Assembly: GCA_017433225.1 (NCBI GenBank)
Contig: JAFRHS010000030.1
Location: forward strand, 1-47,975
Direction: 5' to 3'
Length of the DNA stretch: 47,975 nucleotides
Origin: Clostridia bacterium
GTDB taxonomy: Bacteria > Bacillota > Clostridia > Oscillospirales > Acutalibacteraceae
Shown here: piece by piece, positions 1 to 8,979 of the stretch
How positions within the stretch are numbered: the first letter of the stretch is position 1
Layout: each line of letters begins with the position of its first letter
Program-made: the position numbers and the translations under genes
Notes under the pieces: model-generated
What the model was told of the DNA's origin: nothing
The model's database searches: none
What the model saw: the letters and a program-made list of their open reading frames with translations, nothing else

Positions 1-17
1 CTACAAAGGCACAATAA

Positions 18-94
18 TGGCGACCCGGAACGGACTCGAACCGTCGACCTCTAGCGTGACAGGCTAGCGTTCTAACCAGCTGAACTACCGGGCC
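18..94 (-). tRNA. tRNA-Asp (GTC)
   Basis: Read on the minus strand, this folds into a full cloverleaf. The acceptor arm GGCCCGG pairs with CCGGGTC with one G-U pair, the anticodon loop CTGTCAC carries GTC, and the T-arm has GGTTCGAGTCC. The CCA end is encoded at 18-20. It lies 9 bases downstream of tRNA-Val and is probably cotranscribed with it from the promoter at 239-267. The tRNA cluster may continue beyond the left edge. Confidence 0.96.
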
Positions 95-103
95 ATATGT
101 TGA

Positions 104-179
104 TGGTGGGAGTAACAGGGCTCGAACCTGTGACCCCTTGCTTGTAAGGCAAGTGCTCTCCCAGCTGAGCTATACTCCC
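104..179 (-). tRNA. tRNA-Val (TAC)
   Basis: Minus-strand cloverleaf with acceptor GGGAGTA/TACTCCC. The anticodon stem is CTTGC/GCAAG around the loop CTTACAA, giving anticodon TAC. The T-arm is GGTTCGAGCCC, the discriminator base is A, and CCA is encoded at 104-106. It is the first gene after the promoter at 239-267. Confidence 0.96.
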
Positions 180-238
180 AAAAAATTGGGCCTTCGAAAC
201 TCCGCTGTGGTGCGTTCCCTGTTCCGACGACGATTAAT

Positions 239-267
239 ACTATACTATAGCAATGGGGCGATGTCAA
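239..267 (-). promoter_or_regulatory. sigma-A promoter of the tRNA operon
   Basis: Minus-strand -35 TTGACA (262-267), 17-base spacer and -10 TATAGT (239-244), close to consensus. The -35 box overlaps the stop codon of hslO (264-266), so the tRNA promoter is nested in the end of the upstream gene. Transcription would start about 50 bases before tRNA-Val. Confidence 0.8.
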
Positions 268-1142
268 CCACTTTTTTTGGAAAGTTTCCGCAGTTCGGAA
301 GAAGTAAAATAGTACTTTTTATCGCAGAACTGACAGCCCACTTCCGTGGTCTCATCCTTTGCCATATCCAGGAGTTCTTCGGGGCCGAGAGAGATGAGGG
401 CTTTCTCCACACGGGCTCTCGAACAATCGCATACATACGCGGTATCCGCCTCTTCGAGGACCTCGAGTTCAAACTTTGGGAGCGCCTTTTTCAGGATCTC
501 GAACGGACTCAGTCCGTCGGTCAGCATGGTCGTGACGGCGGGCAGGCCGGCGAGTCCCTCTTCCACCTTCGAGATGGTCTCCTCGGTGGCGGTCGGCAGG
601 AGCTGGATGAGGAAGCCCCCCGCGACGATGACCTCTTCCGTGTCCGGTGTGCAGAGCACGCCGAGAGACACGACCGAGGGGGTCTGTTCGCTGATCGCGT
701 AGTAGCCCGTGATATCTTCGGCCACTTCCCCGGAGACCAGCGGGACCTGTCCCACATAGGGGTCTTTGAGGCCGAGGTCCTTGATGACGGACAGCGTGCC
801 GTTGTGTCCGACGGCGCCGCCCACGTCCAGTTTCCGCTCCGACTTGTTCGGGACGCGGACCTCCGGATTCATGACATAGCCGCGGGTGTTCCCCTTCGCG
901 TCAGAGACCGCGATGACGGAACCCGCAGGGCCGTCCCCCGCCATCCGCAGCGTGACAGAATGATCGGCCCCCTTCAGGGTGATACCCATGAAAGAGGCTG
1001 CAGTCAAAAGACGGCCGAGGGCGGCCGTACATACATTGGATGTCTGGTGGATCCGTCTGGCTTCCCGTACCATGGCGGTCGTGTCGGCCGCCATGCAGGT
1101 CAGCTGTCCGGACGGGTCGATGCAACGGACAAGATTACTCAT
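264..1142 (-). CDS. hslO: Hsp33 redox-regulated chaperone
   Basis: A 292-residue cytoplasmic holdase that is activated when oxidation releases its zinc. The C-terminal zinc-binding redox switch is visible as C238-x-C240 and C270-x-x-C273, the CxC...CxxC pattern that defines the family. The N-terminal substrate-binding domain (starting MSNLVRCIDPSGQL) aligns in character with other Hsp33 proteins and the length is normal. The start follows the TrpR-like gene by 10 bases with only a weak, distant Shine-Dalgarno sequence (AAAGG in the end of the upstream gene), suggesting translational coupling. The two genes probably share the promoter at 1482-1510. Confidence 0.95.
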   Translation of the reverse strand: MSNLVRCIDPSGQLTCMAADTTAMVREARRIHQTSNVCTAALGRLLTAASFMGITLKGADHSVTLRMAGDGPAGSVIAVSDAKGNTRGYVMNPEVRVPNKSERKLDVGGAVGHNGTLSVIKDLGLKDPYVGQVPLVSGEVAEDITGYYAISEQTPSVVSLGVLCTPDTEEVIVAGGFLIQLLPTATEETISKVEEGLAGLPAVTTMLTDGLSPFEILKKALPKFELEVLEEADTAYVCDCSRARVEKALISLGPEELLDMAKDETTEVGCQFCDKKYYFTSSELRKLSKKSG

Positions 1143-1152
1143 AAAAACGAAG

Positions 1153-1446
1153 TCATTCGCCTTTCTCTAAGCGTTCGAACACGATGTCGTAACCGCCTTC
1201 CCCATAGCTCAGGGAGCGGTTGACGCGGGAGATGGTGGCGGTCGACGCGCCGGTGGCGGCAACGATGTCGCTGTACACGCGTTTTTCCGTCAGCATTTTC
1301 GCGACGACGACCCGCTGGGAGATGGACTTGAGTTCATTGACGGTGCACAGGTCCTCAAAGAACTTGTAGCACTCTTCCCGGGTCTCCAGTTTCAGGATCG
1401 AGTCGAATAAAAAATCCATGTTGGCGTCTTTTAATTTTTCCGTCAT
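1153..1446 (-). CDS. TrpR-like YerC/YecD family transcriptional regulator
   Basis: A 97-residue protein of the YerC/YecD branch of the TrpR superfamily. It has an N-terminal helical part and a helix-turn-helix around ATGASTATISRVNRSLSYG. The family's ligand and targets are poorly known. The start at 1446 is chosen because GGGAGGA lies 7 bases ahead of that ATG. A longer frame to 1467 would begin upstream of this ribosome binding site. It is the first gene of a two-gene unit with hslO. No trp genes are nearby, so a role in tryptophan control cannot be claimed. Confidence 0.85.
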   Translation of the reverse strand: MTEKLKDANMDFLFDSILKLETREECYKFFEDLCTVNELKSISQRVVVAKMLTEKRVYSDIVAATGASTATISRVNRSLSYGEGGYDIVFERLEKGE

Positions 1447-1481
1447 GGTTCGTCCTCCCGTAAGCATTTTCTGTAAATGTC

Positions 1482-1510
1482 ATTCTAACATTATTTTTTC
1501 GCGTTGTAAA
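1482..1510 (-). promoter_or_regulatory. promoter of the TrpR-like gene and hslO
   Basis: Minus-strand -35 TTTACA (1505-1510), 17-base spacer and -10 TAGAAT (1482-1487). It lies between the engB stop (1519) and the ribosome binding site of the TrpR-like gene. A TTAGCACTT sequence just upstream resembles half a CIRCE box, but no second arm is present. Confidence 0.7.
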
Positions 1511-1518
1511 GTGCTAAA

Positions 1519-2109
1519 CTACGAAACATACTTGACGGAGTCGGCGATGAACTGGCGGATGGTCTCCGCCCCTTCCCCGGTCTTGGCGGAGAACGGGATG
1601 ATGGCGATGGCGCCGTACTGCGCGATCTCCGAGGAGCGCTCGGCGAGCGCTTCCCGGTATTGCGTCTTGTTCAGTTTGTCACTCTTCGTGAGGGCGACGA
1701 TGAACGTGGTGTTCGTCTCCATCAGGAACTGCAGCATCTGCAGGTCGTCTTTGGAGGGCTTGTGCCGCATGTCGATGAGCTGGACGACCAGGGGGATGTT
1801 CCGGCCGCTCGTAAAGTAGCCGTTGATCATCTTCCCCCAGCGGTCGCGCTCCGCATTGGAGGCCTTCGCGTAGCCGTAGCCCGGGAGGTCGACCAGTTTG
1901 ATGCCGTCGCCTTTGTAAAAGTTGATGGTGATGGTCTTCCCCGGCTGCGAGCTGACGCGGGCCAGCTGCTTGCGGTTCAGTATTTTGTTGATCAGTGAGG
2001 ACTTCCCGACGTTGGAGCGGCCCGAGAAGCAGACTTCCGGCTGTGTGCTCTTCGGAAGCTGCTTGAACGTGCCGTAGGAGGCCTCATAGGTCACATTGTC
2101 AAATCTCAT
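1519..2109 (-). CDS. engB: ribosome-biogenesis GTPase EngB (YihA/YsxC)
   Basis: A 196-residue TrmE-Era-class GTPase that acts in late assembly of the large ribosomal subunit. Visible motifs are G1 GRSNVGKSSLIN, G3 DLPGYGYA and G4 TKSDK. Length is typical for the family. Its ATG overlaps the lon stop codon by four bases (ATGA, 2106-2109), so it is translationally coupled to lon. It is the last gene of the clpX-lon-engB run, an arrangement also common in Bacilli and Clostridia. Confidence 0.95.
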   Translation of the reverse strand: MRFDNVTYEASYGTFKQLPKSTQPEVCFSGRSNVGKSSLINKILNRKQLARVSSQPGKTITINFYKGDGIKLVDLPGYGYAKASNAERDRWGKMINGYFTSGRNIPLVVQLIDMRHKPSKDDLQMLQFLMETNTTFIVALTKSDKLNKTQYREALAERSSEIAQYGAIAIIPFSAKTGEGAETIRQFIADSVKYVS

Positions 2110-4451
2110 AAAACGTTGCCGTCTTTCATGATCGCGCGGTTCCAGACCTGTCCGAGGCTGGAGACCGGAATGAATTCGATGTTCTTCTTCACGACGTCGT
2201 CGACGTCCTGGAGATCCGGAACATTGTCCTTCGGGATGATGACGGTCCGGATGCCGGCCTTGTAAGCCGCCATCGTCTTCTCTTTGAGCCCGCCGATCGG
2301 CATGACCCGTCCGGTCAGAGAGATCTCACCGGTCATGGCCACATGGCCGTCGACCTTGGACCCCGTGAGGGCGGACAGAAGGCTCGTCGCGATGGTGACG
2401 CCGGCGGAGGGGCCGTCTTTCGGGACAGCGCCTTCCGGCACGTGGATGTGGATGTCCTTGCTCTCGTAGAACTCGGGCTCGATCTTCAGCTTGTCTGCGT
2501 TCGTGCGGATGTAGCTGACCGCGGCACGGGCGGACTCCTTCATGACGTCGCCGAGGGAACCGGTCAGTTCGAGACGGCCCTTGCCGTCCATGACCGCCGC
2601 TTCCACCTTCAGCATCTCGCCGCCGACCGAGGTCCAGGCGAGACCGTTGGTGACACCGACCTCGTCCGCGAGTTCGGTGGTTTCCTTGAAGTGCGGGACG
2701 CCCAGCAGGTCGACGAGGTCGCCCACTTTGACAGAGACTTTGTAGTCCGGATCGGTGACGATCTTCAAAGCGGTCTTGCGGCAGATCTCGTGGATCTTCC
2801 GCTCGAGGATACGGACACCGGCCTCTCTCGTGTAGTCCGAGATGATGTGGCGCAGCGCAGCATCGGTGATCTTGAGCTGGGACTTCCCGATCCCGTGGCG
2901 TTTGAGAGCCTTCGGGATGAGGTGCCGTTTGGCGATGTGGAACTTCTCCTCCGACGTGTAGCTGTAGAGGTCGATGACCTCCATGCGGTCGAGGAGCGGC
3001 GCCGGGATGTTCGCCTTGTTGTTGGCCGTCGTCAGGAACAGGACCTTGGAGAGGTCGAACGGCACTTCGACGAAGTGGTCGACGAACGCCTTGTTCTGTT
3101 CCGCGTCGAGGACCTCGAGCATGGCGGACGCGGGGTCGCCTCGGACGTCGGCACCCATCTTGTCGATCTCATCGAAGAGGATGAGCGGGTTGTTGGTGCC
3201 GGCATCGGTCATGGCGGCCATCACGCGGCCGGGCATGGCGCCGATGTAGGTCTTGCGGTGGCCGCGGATCTCGGCTTCGTCCCGGACGCCGCCGAGGGAG
3301 ATGCGTTCATACTTCCGTCCGAGGGCTTTCGCGAGGGACTGGGCGATCGACGTCTTGCCGACGCCGGGAGGGCCGGCGAGGCAGATGATCTGACCCGTGA
3401 TGTCCGGGGCGAGTTTGCGGACGGCGAGCAGTTCGATGACCCGGTCCTTGACGTCGTCGAGACCGTAGTGGTCGCGGTCGAGGACTTTGCGGGCCTTCTC
3501 GATGTCGAGGTTGTCTTTGGAACTCTCGTCCCAGGGAAGGTCGAGGACCACGTCGAGGTAGTTGCGCACGACGGTGGCTTCGGAGCTCGGGTTGCCGCCC
3601 ATCTTCTGCAGGCGGCTCAGCTCTTTGAGGAGCTTTTCCCGGTACTTGTCTTCAATATTTTTGATGCCGTTGATCTTCTTCCGGTACTCTTCGATCTCGT
3701 CGACACTGTCGCCGCCGTCGAGTTCCTCGGAGAGGACGCGCATCTGTTCGCGAAGGTAATATTCACGCTGGTTGTCGTCGACGTTCTGCTCGACTTTCCG
3801 GGAGATCTCGGACTCGAGTTTCAGCATGTCGATCTCACGGGCGAGGATCTCACAGACGAGTTCGAGACGGCGCAGCGGGTGCAGGGTCTCGAGGATCTTC
3901 TGCTTCTCGGCGTAGTCGAGTTTCACCACGGAGGCGATGTAGTCGGCGATGCCTCCGGGAGAGTCGTCATCGACGACCCGGAGCATGACGTCCGGCGCGA
4001 CCTTCGGGGAGTAGTCGGCGTAGTCGTTGAAATAATCGCGGACCTTGCGCATGAGGGCGAGGGCGTATTCCTCATCCTTCTTTGCGTAACCCTTCTGCGG
4101 GATCCGTGTGACGTCTGCATAGAGGAACGAGCCGTCGTAGCCGTTCTCCAGCTTCGCCCGCTCCTTGCCCTCGACGATGACGCGGAGGTTGTCGGAGTCC
4201 GGCACCGCGATGACCTGGCGGATGTGGGCGATGACGCCGGTTTTATACAGTTGTCCGAAGGCGGGATTTTCCGTCTCGGGAGACTTCTGGGTCAGCAGGA
4301 AGATCTCCTGACCATATTCCATCGCCGCATGGATGGCATTGATGGACTTCTGCCGTGCGATATCGAAATGGAGCACCATTTCCGGGAACACGACAAGTCC
4401 GCGCAGAGCGACGACGGGGATGGCATAGACGTTGCGATCGGTATTATCCAT
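2106..4451 (-). CDS. lon: ATP-dependent protease Lon
   Basis: A 781-residue LonA-type protease that degrades misfolded and regulatory proteins in the cytoplasm. The N-terminal substrate-recognition domain (about 1-200) and a coiled region precede the AAA+ module with Walker A GPPGVGKT and Walker B ILFDEID. The proteolytic domain carries the Ser-Lys dyad at S682 (in PKDGPSAG) and K725 (in GGLKEK). Length is normal. The start at 4451 is preceded by AGGTGG, which sits in one arm of a small GTGGT/ACCAC hairpin. It lies 79 bases after clpX and overlaps engB by four bases. Confidence 0.97.
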   Translation of the reverse strand: MDNTDRNVYAIPVVALRGLVVFPEMVLHFDIARQKSINAIHAAMEYGQEIFLLTQKSPETENPAFGQLYKTGVIAHIRQVIAVPDSDNLRVIVEGKERAKLENGYDGSFLYADVTRIPQKGYAKKDEEYALALMRKVRDYFNDYADYSPKVAPDVMLRVVDDDSPGGIADYIASVVKLDYAEKQKILETLHPLRRLELVCEILAREIDMLKLESEISRKVEQNVDDNQREYYLREQMRVLSEELDGGDSVDEIEEYRKKINGIKNIEDKYREKLLKELSRLQKMGGNPSSEATVVRNYLDVVLDLPWDESSKDNLDIEKARKVLDRDHYGLDDVKDRVIELLAVRKLAPDITGQIICLAGPPGVGKTSIAQSLAKALGRKYERISLGGVRDEAEIRGHRKTYIGAMPGRVMAAMTDAGTNNPLILFDEIDKMGADVRGDPASAMLEVLDAEQNKAFVDHFVEVPFDLSKVLFLTTANNKANIPAPLLDRMEVIDLYSYTSEEKFHIAKRHLIPKALKRHGIGKSQLKITDAALRHIISDYTREAGVRILERKIHEICRKTALKIVTDPDYKVSVKVGDLVDLLGVPHFKETTELADEVGVTNGLAWTSVGGEMLKVEAAVMDGKGRLELTGSLGDVMKESARAAVSYIRTNADKLKIEPEFYESKDIHIHVPEGAVPKDGPSAGVTIATSLLSALTGSKVDGHVAMTGEISLTGRVMPIGGLKEKTMAAYKAGIRTVIIPKDNVPDLQDVDDVVKKNIEFIPVSSLGQVWNRAIMKDGNVL

Positions 4452-4530
4452 TCAGTGGTTCACCACCTGTTCGTTGAAATAGTCAAAAAAGCGGAACTGT
4501 CCCCGTTCAGGAGCAGTCCCGCGTGCAGTC

Positions 4531-5859
4531 TTAACTGACGTTTCCACGTCTGTTGCGCCTCTGCGGCGCTGCCTCGGCCGGAGCCACCAGAAGCGGTGCC
4601 GGCTGTTCTCTTGCCTCATTGCGGACAAGGAGCGGTTCCGACTTGCCGAGGACATAGTCTTCGGTGATCGTGATCTTTTCGATCCGGTAGTCGGACGGGC
4701 TCTCATACATGAGAGGCTGCAGGACACGCTCCATGACGCCGCGCAGGCCGCGGGCGCCGGTCTTCTTTTCGAGGGTCTCTTTGGCGATGGCAACGAGTGC
4801 GGCATCGTCCAGTTCGAGTTCCACATTGTCCATGCGGAACAGTTCCTGATACTGCTTGACGAGGGAGTTCTTCGGCTCCTTCAGGATGCGGACGAGTGCG
4901 TCTTCGTCGAGGTCGTCGAGGGTCGTGAGGACCGGGATCCGGCCGACCAGTTCGGGGATGAGACCATATTTGACGAGGTCCTGTGGAATGACGTTCTGCA
5001 TGGCTTCGGTCAGTTCCATTTCCTTCGTCGCTTTGATCTCGGCACCGAAGCCGAGGCCGCCGTTGCCGGAGCGTTTCTCCACGATCTTTTCGATGCCGTC
5101 GAAGGCACCGCCGCAGATAAAGAGGATGTTCGACGTGTCGACCTGGATGAACTCCTGCTGGGGATGTTTCCGGCCGCCCTGGGGAGGCACGTTGGAAACG
5201 GTCCCTTCGAGGATCTTCAGCAGTGCCTGCTGAACACCTTCGCCGGAGACATCGCGGGTGATGGACGGGTTTTCGGACTTCCGGGCGATCTTGTCGATCT
5301 CGTCGACATAGATGATGCCGGTCTCGGCGCGTTCGACGTCGAAGTCGGCCGCCTGGATGAGCCGGAGCAGGATGTTCTCGACATCTTCACCGACATAGCC
5401 CGCTTCCGTCAGGGTCGTGGCGTCGGCCACCGCAAAGGGGACGTCCAGGGTCCGGGCCAGCGTCTGGGCCAGCATCGTCTTTCCGACACCGGTGGGGCCG
5501 AGGAGCAGGACGTTGCTCTTCTGGAGTTCGACGTCCGTCTGGTCGCCGCAGAAGATGCGTTTGTAGTGGTTGTAGACCGCGACCGACAGGGTGATCTTCG
5601 CGCGCTCCTGACCGATGACATACTCGTCCAGGGTCGCTTTGATCTCCTGCGGTTTCGGCAGGGGTTTGGCATTTTTCTGGGCCCGCTGGCGCCTCTGTGC
5701 CGCCTTCAGTTCCAGGTCATCGTTGACGAGTTCCATACAGAGCTCTACGCACTCGTCGCAGATGAACGTATCGTTCATACCGGAAATGAGCTTGTCGACC
5801 TGGTCCTGCGTCTTACCGCAGAAGCTGCAGCGAAGTCTCATCTGGTCGTTTCTGGCCAA
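4531..5859 (-). CDS. clpX: ATP-dependent Clp protease ATP-binding subunit ClpX
   Basis: A 442-residue AAA+ unfoldase that feeds substrates to ClpP. The N-terminal zinc-binding domain shows C11-x2-C14 and C34-x2-C37. Walker A is GPTGVGKT and Walker [10 protein letters not shown], followed by the sensor regions. I place the start at TTG 5859 because GGAGGG lies 8 bases upstream. The ATG six codons further in (5841) has no ribosome binding site, and the ATG at 5919 lies inside clpP. The gene follows clpP by 16 bases, as expected for the partner of the protease. The tail is proline/arginine rich and unremarkable. Confidence 0.96.
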   Translation of the reverse strand: MARNDQMRLRCSFCGKTQDQVDKLISGMNDTFICDECVELCMELVNDDLELKAAQRRQRAQKNAKPLPKPQEIKATLDEYVIGQERAKITLSVAVYNHYKRIFCGDQTDVELQKSNVLLLGPTGVGKTMLAQTLARTLDVPFAVADATTLTEAGYVGEDVENILLRLIQAADFDVERAETGIIYVDEIDKIARKSENPSITRDVSGEGVQQALLKILEGTVSNVPPQGGRKHPQQEFIQVDTSNILFICGGAFDGIEKIVEKRSGNGGLGFGAEIKATKEMELTEAMQNVIPQDLVKYGLIPELVGRIPVLTTLDDLDEDALVRILKEPKNSLVKQYQELFRMDNVELELDDAALVAIAKETLEKKTGARGLRGVMERVLQPLMYESPSDYRIEKITITEDYVLGKSEPLLVRNEAREQPAPLLVAPAEAAPQRRNRRGNVS

Positions 5860-5875
5860 TGTAGGTTCCCTCCGT

Positions 5876-6460
5876 TTAGTCTCTCTTGTCGAGGACTTTG
5901 TCGATGAGGCCGTATTCAAGAGCCTCTTCTGCCGTCATGAAGTTGTCGCGCTCGGTGTCCTGAGCGATGACTTCGATCGGCTTGCCGGTGTTCTCGGCGA
6001 GGATGCGGTTCAGGCGTTCTCTCGTGCGCAGGATGTTCTCGGCAACGATCTGGATCTCGGTCGCCTGTCCTCTGGCACCGCCGGAGGGCTGGTGGATCAT
6101 GATCTCAGCGTTCGGGAGCGCATAGCGCTTGCCTTTGGCGCCGGCCGCGAGCAGGAACGCGCCCATGCTGGCACCGAGGCCCATGCAGATGGTCGAGACA
6201 TCGCACTTGATGTACTGCATGGTGTCGTAGATCGCCATACCGGCTGTCACGGAACCGCCGGGGCTGTTGATGTAAAGGTGGATATCTTTTTCAGCGTCCT
6301 GACCTTCCAGGAACAGGAGCTGTGCGACGACCAGGCTGGCAGTCGCGTCGTTGACCTCGTCGGAGAGGACGATGATACGGTCGTCGAGGAGTCTCGAGAA
6401 AATGTCGTACTGACGCTCTCCGCGGCTGGTCTGTTCAATGTCATAAGGTACTAAGGGCAT
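5876..6460 (-). CDS. clpP: ATP-dependent Clp protease proteolytic subunit ClpP
   Basis: A 194-residue serine protease that forms the tetradecameric chamber used by ClpX. The catalytic triad is visible at S98 (GLGASMG), H123 (MIHQPSGG) and D172, matching the spacing in E. coli ClpP. Length is typical. The start at 6460 has GGGAGG upstream. It lies between tig and clpX in the conserved tig-clpP-clpX order, with about 107 bases to the end of tig. I could not assign a separate promoter in that gap with confidence. Confidence 0.97.
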   Translation of the reverse strand: MPLVPYDIEQTSRGERQYDIFSRLLDDRIIVLSDEVNDATASLVVAQLLFLEGQDAEKDIHLYINSPGGSVTAGMAIYDTMQYIKCDVSTICMGLGASMGAFLLAAGAKGKRYALPNAEIMIHQPSGGARGQATEIQIVAENILRTRERLNRILAENTGKPIEVIAQDTERDNFMTAEEALEYGLIDKVLDKRD

Positions 6461-6567
6461 TGTAAAACCTCCCTGGTTGCGGAAAGCGACGAGGTTTCCC
6501 CCGCCGCCTGTCCAAGTCTTTCATTTTGTTTTATGAAAAGAGTACAGTCATCTGTTATGATGCGTTG

Positions 6568-8193
6568 TTATTCTGCCTTGTCGTCTGCCTTTTTGGTGGT
6601 CTTCTTCGCAGTCGTCTTTTTGGCAGTGGTCTTCTTGGCTGCCGGCTTCTTCTCGCCGTCGTCGGCCTTCTTCGCGGTCGTCTTCTTGGCGGTGGTCTTC
6701 TTCGCAGCCGGTTTCTTCTCGCCGTCGTCGGCCTTCTTCGCGGTCGTCTTCTTGGCGGTGGTCTTCTTTGCAGCCGGTTTCTTCTCGCCGTCGTCAGCCT
6801 TCTTCGCGGTGGTCTTCTTGGCAGCGGTCTTCTTGGCCGGTTTCTTCTCTTCGGCCTTCTCGCCTGCCTCTTCGATCTTTTCCGCTACGGACTCAGCGAT
6901 GAACTCGTTGGCGTCGACTTCGGTGATGGTGGCGTTCTCCTTGACGATGTCAAGAGCCTTGGTCGTAGAGACGTCTTTCTTGATATCCTCAGCCGGCAGG
7001 ATGCTCTTGATGGTCTCAACGTCCATCTCATACTGCTCGGCGAGCTTGTTGTACTGAGCGTCGACATCTTCGTCGGTGACGTCGAACTTCTCGAGCTCGG
7101 CGATCTTCTCAAGGGCAAGGCGGACCTTGACCTGGTTCTCGGCGCGCTCACGGAAACTGTCGCGAAGGGCTTCTTCGGTCATGCCGGTGTAGGCGAGGTA
7201 AGTCGGAAGGTCGAGGCCCTGGGACTGGATCTGATAACCAAAGTCCTGAACGGCGTTGTCGACCTCATGCTCGAACATGACTTCCGGGATCTCGGCTTTG
7301 AGGAGACCGGCAAGTTTCTCGAAGATCTGGGAGTCGACTTCCGCCTCAGCGGCGTCGGCCTTGGTCTTCGCGAGGTCCTCTTTGATGTGCTCTTTGTACT
7401 CGTCGAGGGTGTCATATTCGGAAACGTCCATGGCGAAGTCATCGTCCAGTTCCGGAAGCTGCTTCTCCTTGATGGCGTTCAGTTTGACTTTGAAGACAGC
7501 GTCTTTCGCTGCGAGCTCTTCGACATAGTCCTCCGGGAACTTGACATTGACGTCGAATTCCTCGCCGACTTTGTGGCCGACGATCTGATCTTCGAAACCG
7601 GGGATGAACTGGCCGGAGCCGAGGGTCAGCTCGTAGCCTTCGCCCTTGCCGCCTTCGAATGCGACGTCGTCGACGAAGCCTTCGAAATCGATGACGGTCA
7701 TGTCGTCGAGTTTGGCCTCGCGGTCGACTTCGACGAAACGGGCGCCGCGCTCCTGCATGGTGGCAAGTTCCGCGTCGACGTCTTCGTCGGTGACTTCGGC
7801 GATGGGCTTCTTGAGTTCAAGGCTCTTGTAGTCGCCGATTTCGACCTCGGGTTTGACGGTAGCTTTCAGAGAGAAGGTCAGGCCGTCTTTGCCGACTTCC
7901 TTGAAGTCCACGTCGAAGGGGTTGTCGACGATCTCGAGGCCGGCTTCCTTGACGGCTTCTTCGACAGCGTCGGGATAGATGATCTCGAACGCATCTTCGT
8001 AGAAGACGCCTTCGCCGTAATATCTTTCGACCATGCCGCGGGTAGCCTTACCTTTGCGGAAGCCCGGGATGGTGATGTTCTTTCTCTGCTTCTGGAATGC
8101 CTGGTTGATGGCATTGTTGAAGGTCTCACCGTCAACGTCGATGACGAGTTCGTAGAGATTGGTATCGATTTTTTCGGAAGATTTCAGACTCAT
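6568..8193 (-). CDS. tig: trigger factor with long Lys/Ala repeat tail
   Basis: Ribosome-associated chaperone and peptidyl-prolyl isomerase. The N-terminal ribosome-binding domain includes the signature GFRKGKA, the FKBP-type PPIase domain is at about residues 155-245, and the helical C-terminal domain follows to about 435. Standard trigger factors end near residue 430-450, but this one has 541 residues. From about 449 it continues as a basic tail of KK, TTAKK and AAKK motifs, including three identical 22-residue repeats (residues 466-531). The tail resembles the histone-H1-like extensions of some bacterial nucleic-acid-binding proteins. It could strengthen contact with rRNA, which is inference. 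The start has GGAGA upstream. Confidence 0.96.
   Translation of the reverse strand: MSLKSSEKIDTNLYELVIDVDGETFNNAINQAFQKQRKNITIPGFRKGKATRGMVERYYGEGVFYEDAFEIIYPDAVEEAVKEAGLEIVDNPFDVDFKEVGKDGLTFSLKATVKPEVEIGDYKSLELKKPIAEVTDEDVDAELATMQERGARFVEVDREAKLDDMTVIDFEGFVDDVAFEGGKGEGYELTLGSGQFIPGFEDQIVGHKVGEEFDVNVKFPEDYVEELAAKDAVFKVKLNAIKEKQLPELDDDFAMDVSEYDTLDEYKEHIKEDLAKTKADAAEAEVDSQIFEKLAGLLKAEIPEVMFEHEVDNAVQDFGYQIQSQGLDLPTYLAYTGMTEEALRDSFRERAENQVKVRLALEKIAELEKFDVTDEDVDAQYNKLAEQYEMDVETIKSILPAEDIKKDVSTTKALDIVKENATITEVDANEFIAESVAEKIEEAGEKAEEKKPAKKTAAKKTTAKKADDGEKKPAAKKTTAKKTTAKKADDGEKKPAAKKTTAKKTTAKKADDGEKKPAAKKTTAKKTTAKKTTKKADDKAE
6601..6798 (-). repeat. three tandem 66-bp repeats in the 3' end of tig
   Basis: Three consecutive in-frame 66-bp units encode the same 22 residues, beginning ADDGEKKPAA and ending TTAKKTTAKK. 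They cover trigger factor residues 466-531. The DNA copies are nearly identical to each other, so copy number could vary by slippage or recombination. Confidence 0.9.
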
Positions 8194-8233
8194 TTTTGGA
8201 GTTCTCCTCTCAAGTACTATTAAAAACTAACGT

Positions 8234-8262
8234 ATTATACCACATAGTATAAGGATTTTCCA
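8234..8262 (-). promoter_or_regulatory. extended -10 promoter of tig
   Basis: Minus-strand -10 TATAAT (8234-8239) preceded by TGG (an extended -10), with a weak -35 TGGAAA (8257-8262) 17 bases away. It sits between the metallophosphoesterase stop and tig, 41 bases ahead of the tig start. Confidence 0.6.
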
Positions 8263-8279
8263 TAACATTTTCGGCCGTT

Positions 8280-8969
8280 TTACCGGGAAATCAGCAACGG
8301 ACAGAATTTCATGGAGTCGGCGGAAACGAGATCGAAGCGGATGCCGTCCTTCTCGCCCCGGAATGCCCTCGAGATGGCGTTGCCGTGCAGGTGGGCATAG
8401 TAGCAGATGGAGATGCCGGACTCGCGGAGCACGTCCATGAGGGGCGTACACTCCCGGTCGGTGGTCACCGGCGGGTAGTGAAGGAAGACCAGCGGCTCTT
8501 TTCCGGTGGCCTTCGCGGCGTCGATCCCCATGCGAAGGCGTCCGCATTCGCGGTTGATGACCTTCTCGCTGTGGGGCGTCTCGTCGTCGAAGAACCATCC
8601 GCGGGTACCGCATACGGCGTAGTCCCCCACCACGTACGTGTTGTTGTGGAGGAAGTGGAGGGTGTCGAAGCCCTCTGCCTGCAGGAATGCGTTCATCTTG
8701 TTCATCGTGGACCACCAGTAGTCATGGTTGCCCTTGCCGATGAGCTTCGTTCCGGGGAGCTCGTTCAGGAAGGCGAAGTCCGGTCTCACCTCGTCGAACG
8801 TCATGCCCCAGGAGATGTCTCCGGGGATGACGACCGTGTCTTCCGGCCGCACGAGTTTTCGCCAGTTCTTCTCCATGCGGGAGACGTAGTTCTCCCAGCC
8901 GGGGAACTTGTCCATGGGCTTGTCGGTACCCAGTGAGAGATGGGTGTCGCCCATCGCGAACAGTGCCAT
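8280..8969 (-). CDS. calcineurin-like metallophosphoesterase
   Basis: A 229-residue predicted phosphohydrolase. The metal-binding motifs appear in order: GDTHLS near the N terminus, GDISW, GNHDYWW, then HYPP and HLHG. Together they give the complete di-metal site of the calcineurin-like superfamily. It looks like the COG1768 group, whose substrate is not known to me. It starts 10 bases after thrC and so is probably the last gene of the lepB-to-thrC transcript. There is no signal peptide, so it should be cytoplasmic. Confidence 0.85.
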   Translation of the reverse strand: MALFAMGDTHLSLGTDKPMDKFPGWENYVSRMEKNWRKLVRPEDTVVIPGDISWGMTFDEVRPDFAFLNELPGTKLIGKGNHDYWWSTMNKMNAFLQAEGFDTLHFLHNNTYVVGDYAVCGTRGWFFDDETPHSEKVINRECGRLRMGIDAAKATGKEPLVFLHYPPVTTDRECTPLMDVLRESGISICYYAHLHGNAISRAFRGEKDGIRFDLVSADSMKFCPLLISR

Positions 8970-8979
8970 GTCACACCTC

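Noticed and set aside
138-1223. 361-residue plus-strand frame across tRNA-Val and hslO
   Set aside because: Runs through a tRNA gene and opposite Hsp33. No coding signature.
1490-1516. CIRCE-like TTAGCACTT upstream of the TrpR-like gene and hslO
   Set aside because: Only one arm matches; the required GAGTGCTAA arm 9 bases on is absent.
2343-4538. Long plus-strand open frame opposite lon (731 residues)
   Set aside because: Composition is a mirror of the lon codons (rich in D, V, L, G), with no motif or ribosome binding site. It is a GC-driven shadow.
6526-8223. Plus-strand open frame opposite tig rich in Leu/Gly/Val
   Set aside because: It is the antisense of the trigger factor and its Lys/Ala repeats. 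Apparent hydrophobic repeats come from the reverse complement of AAG/GCC codons.
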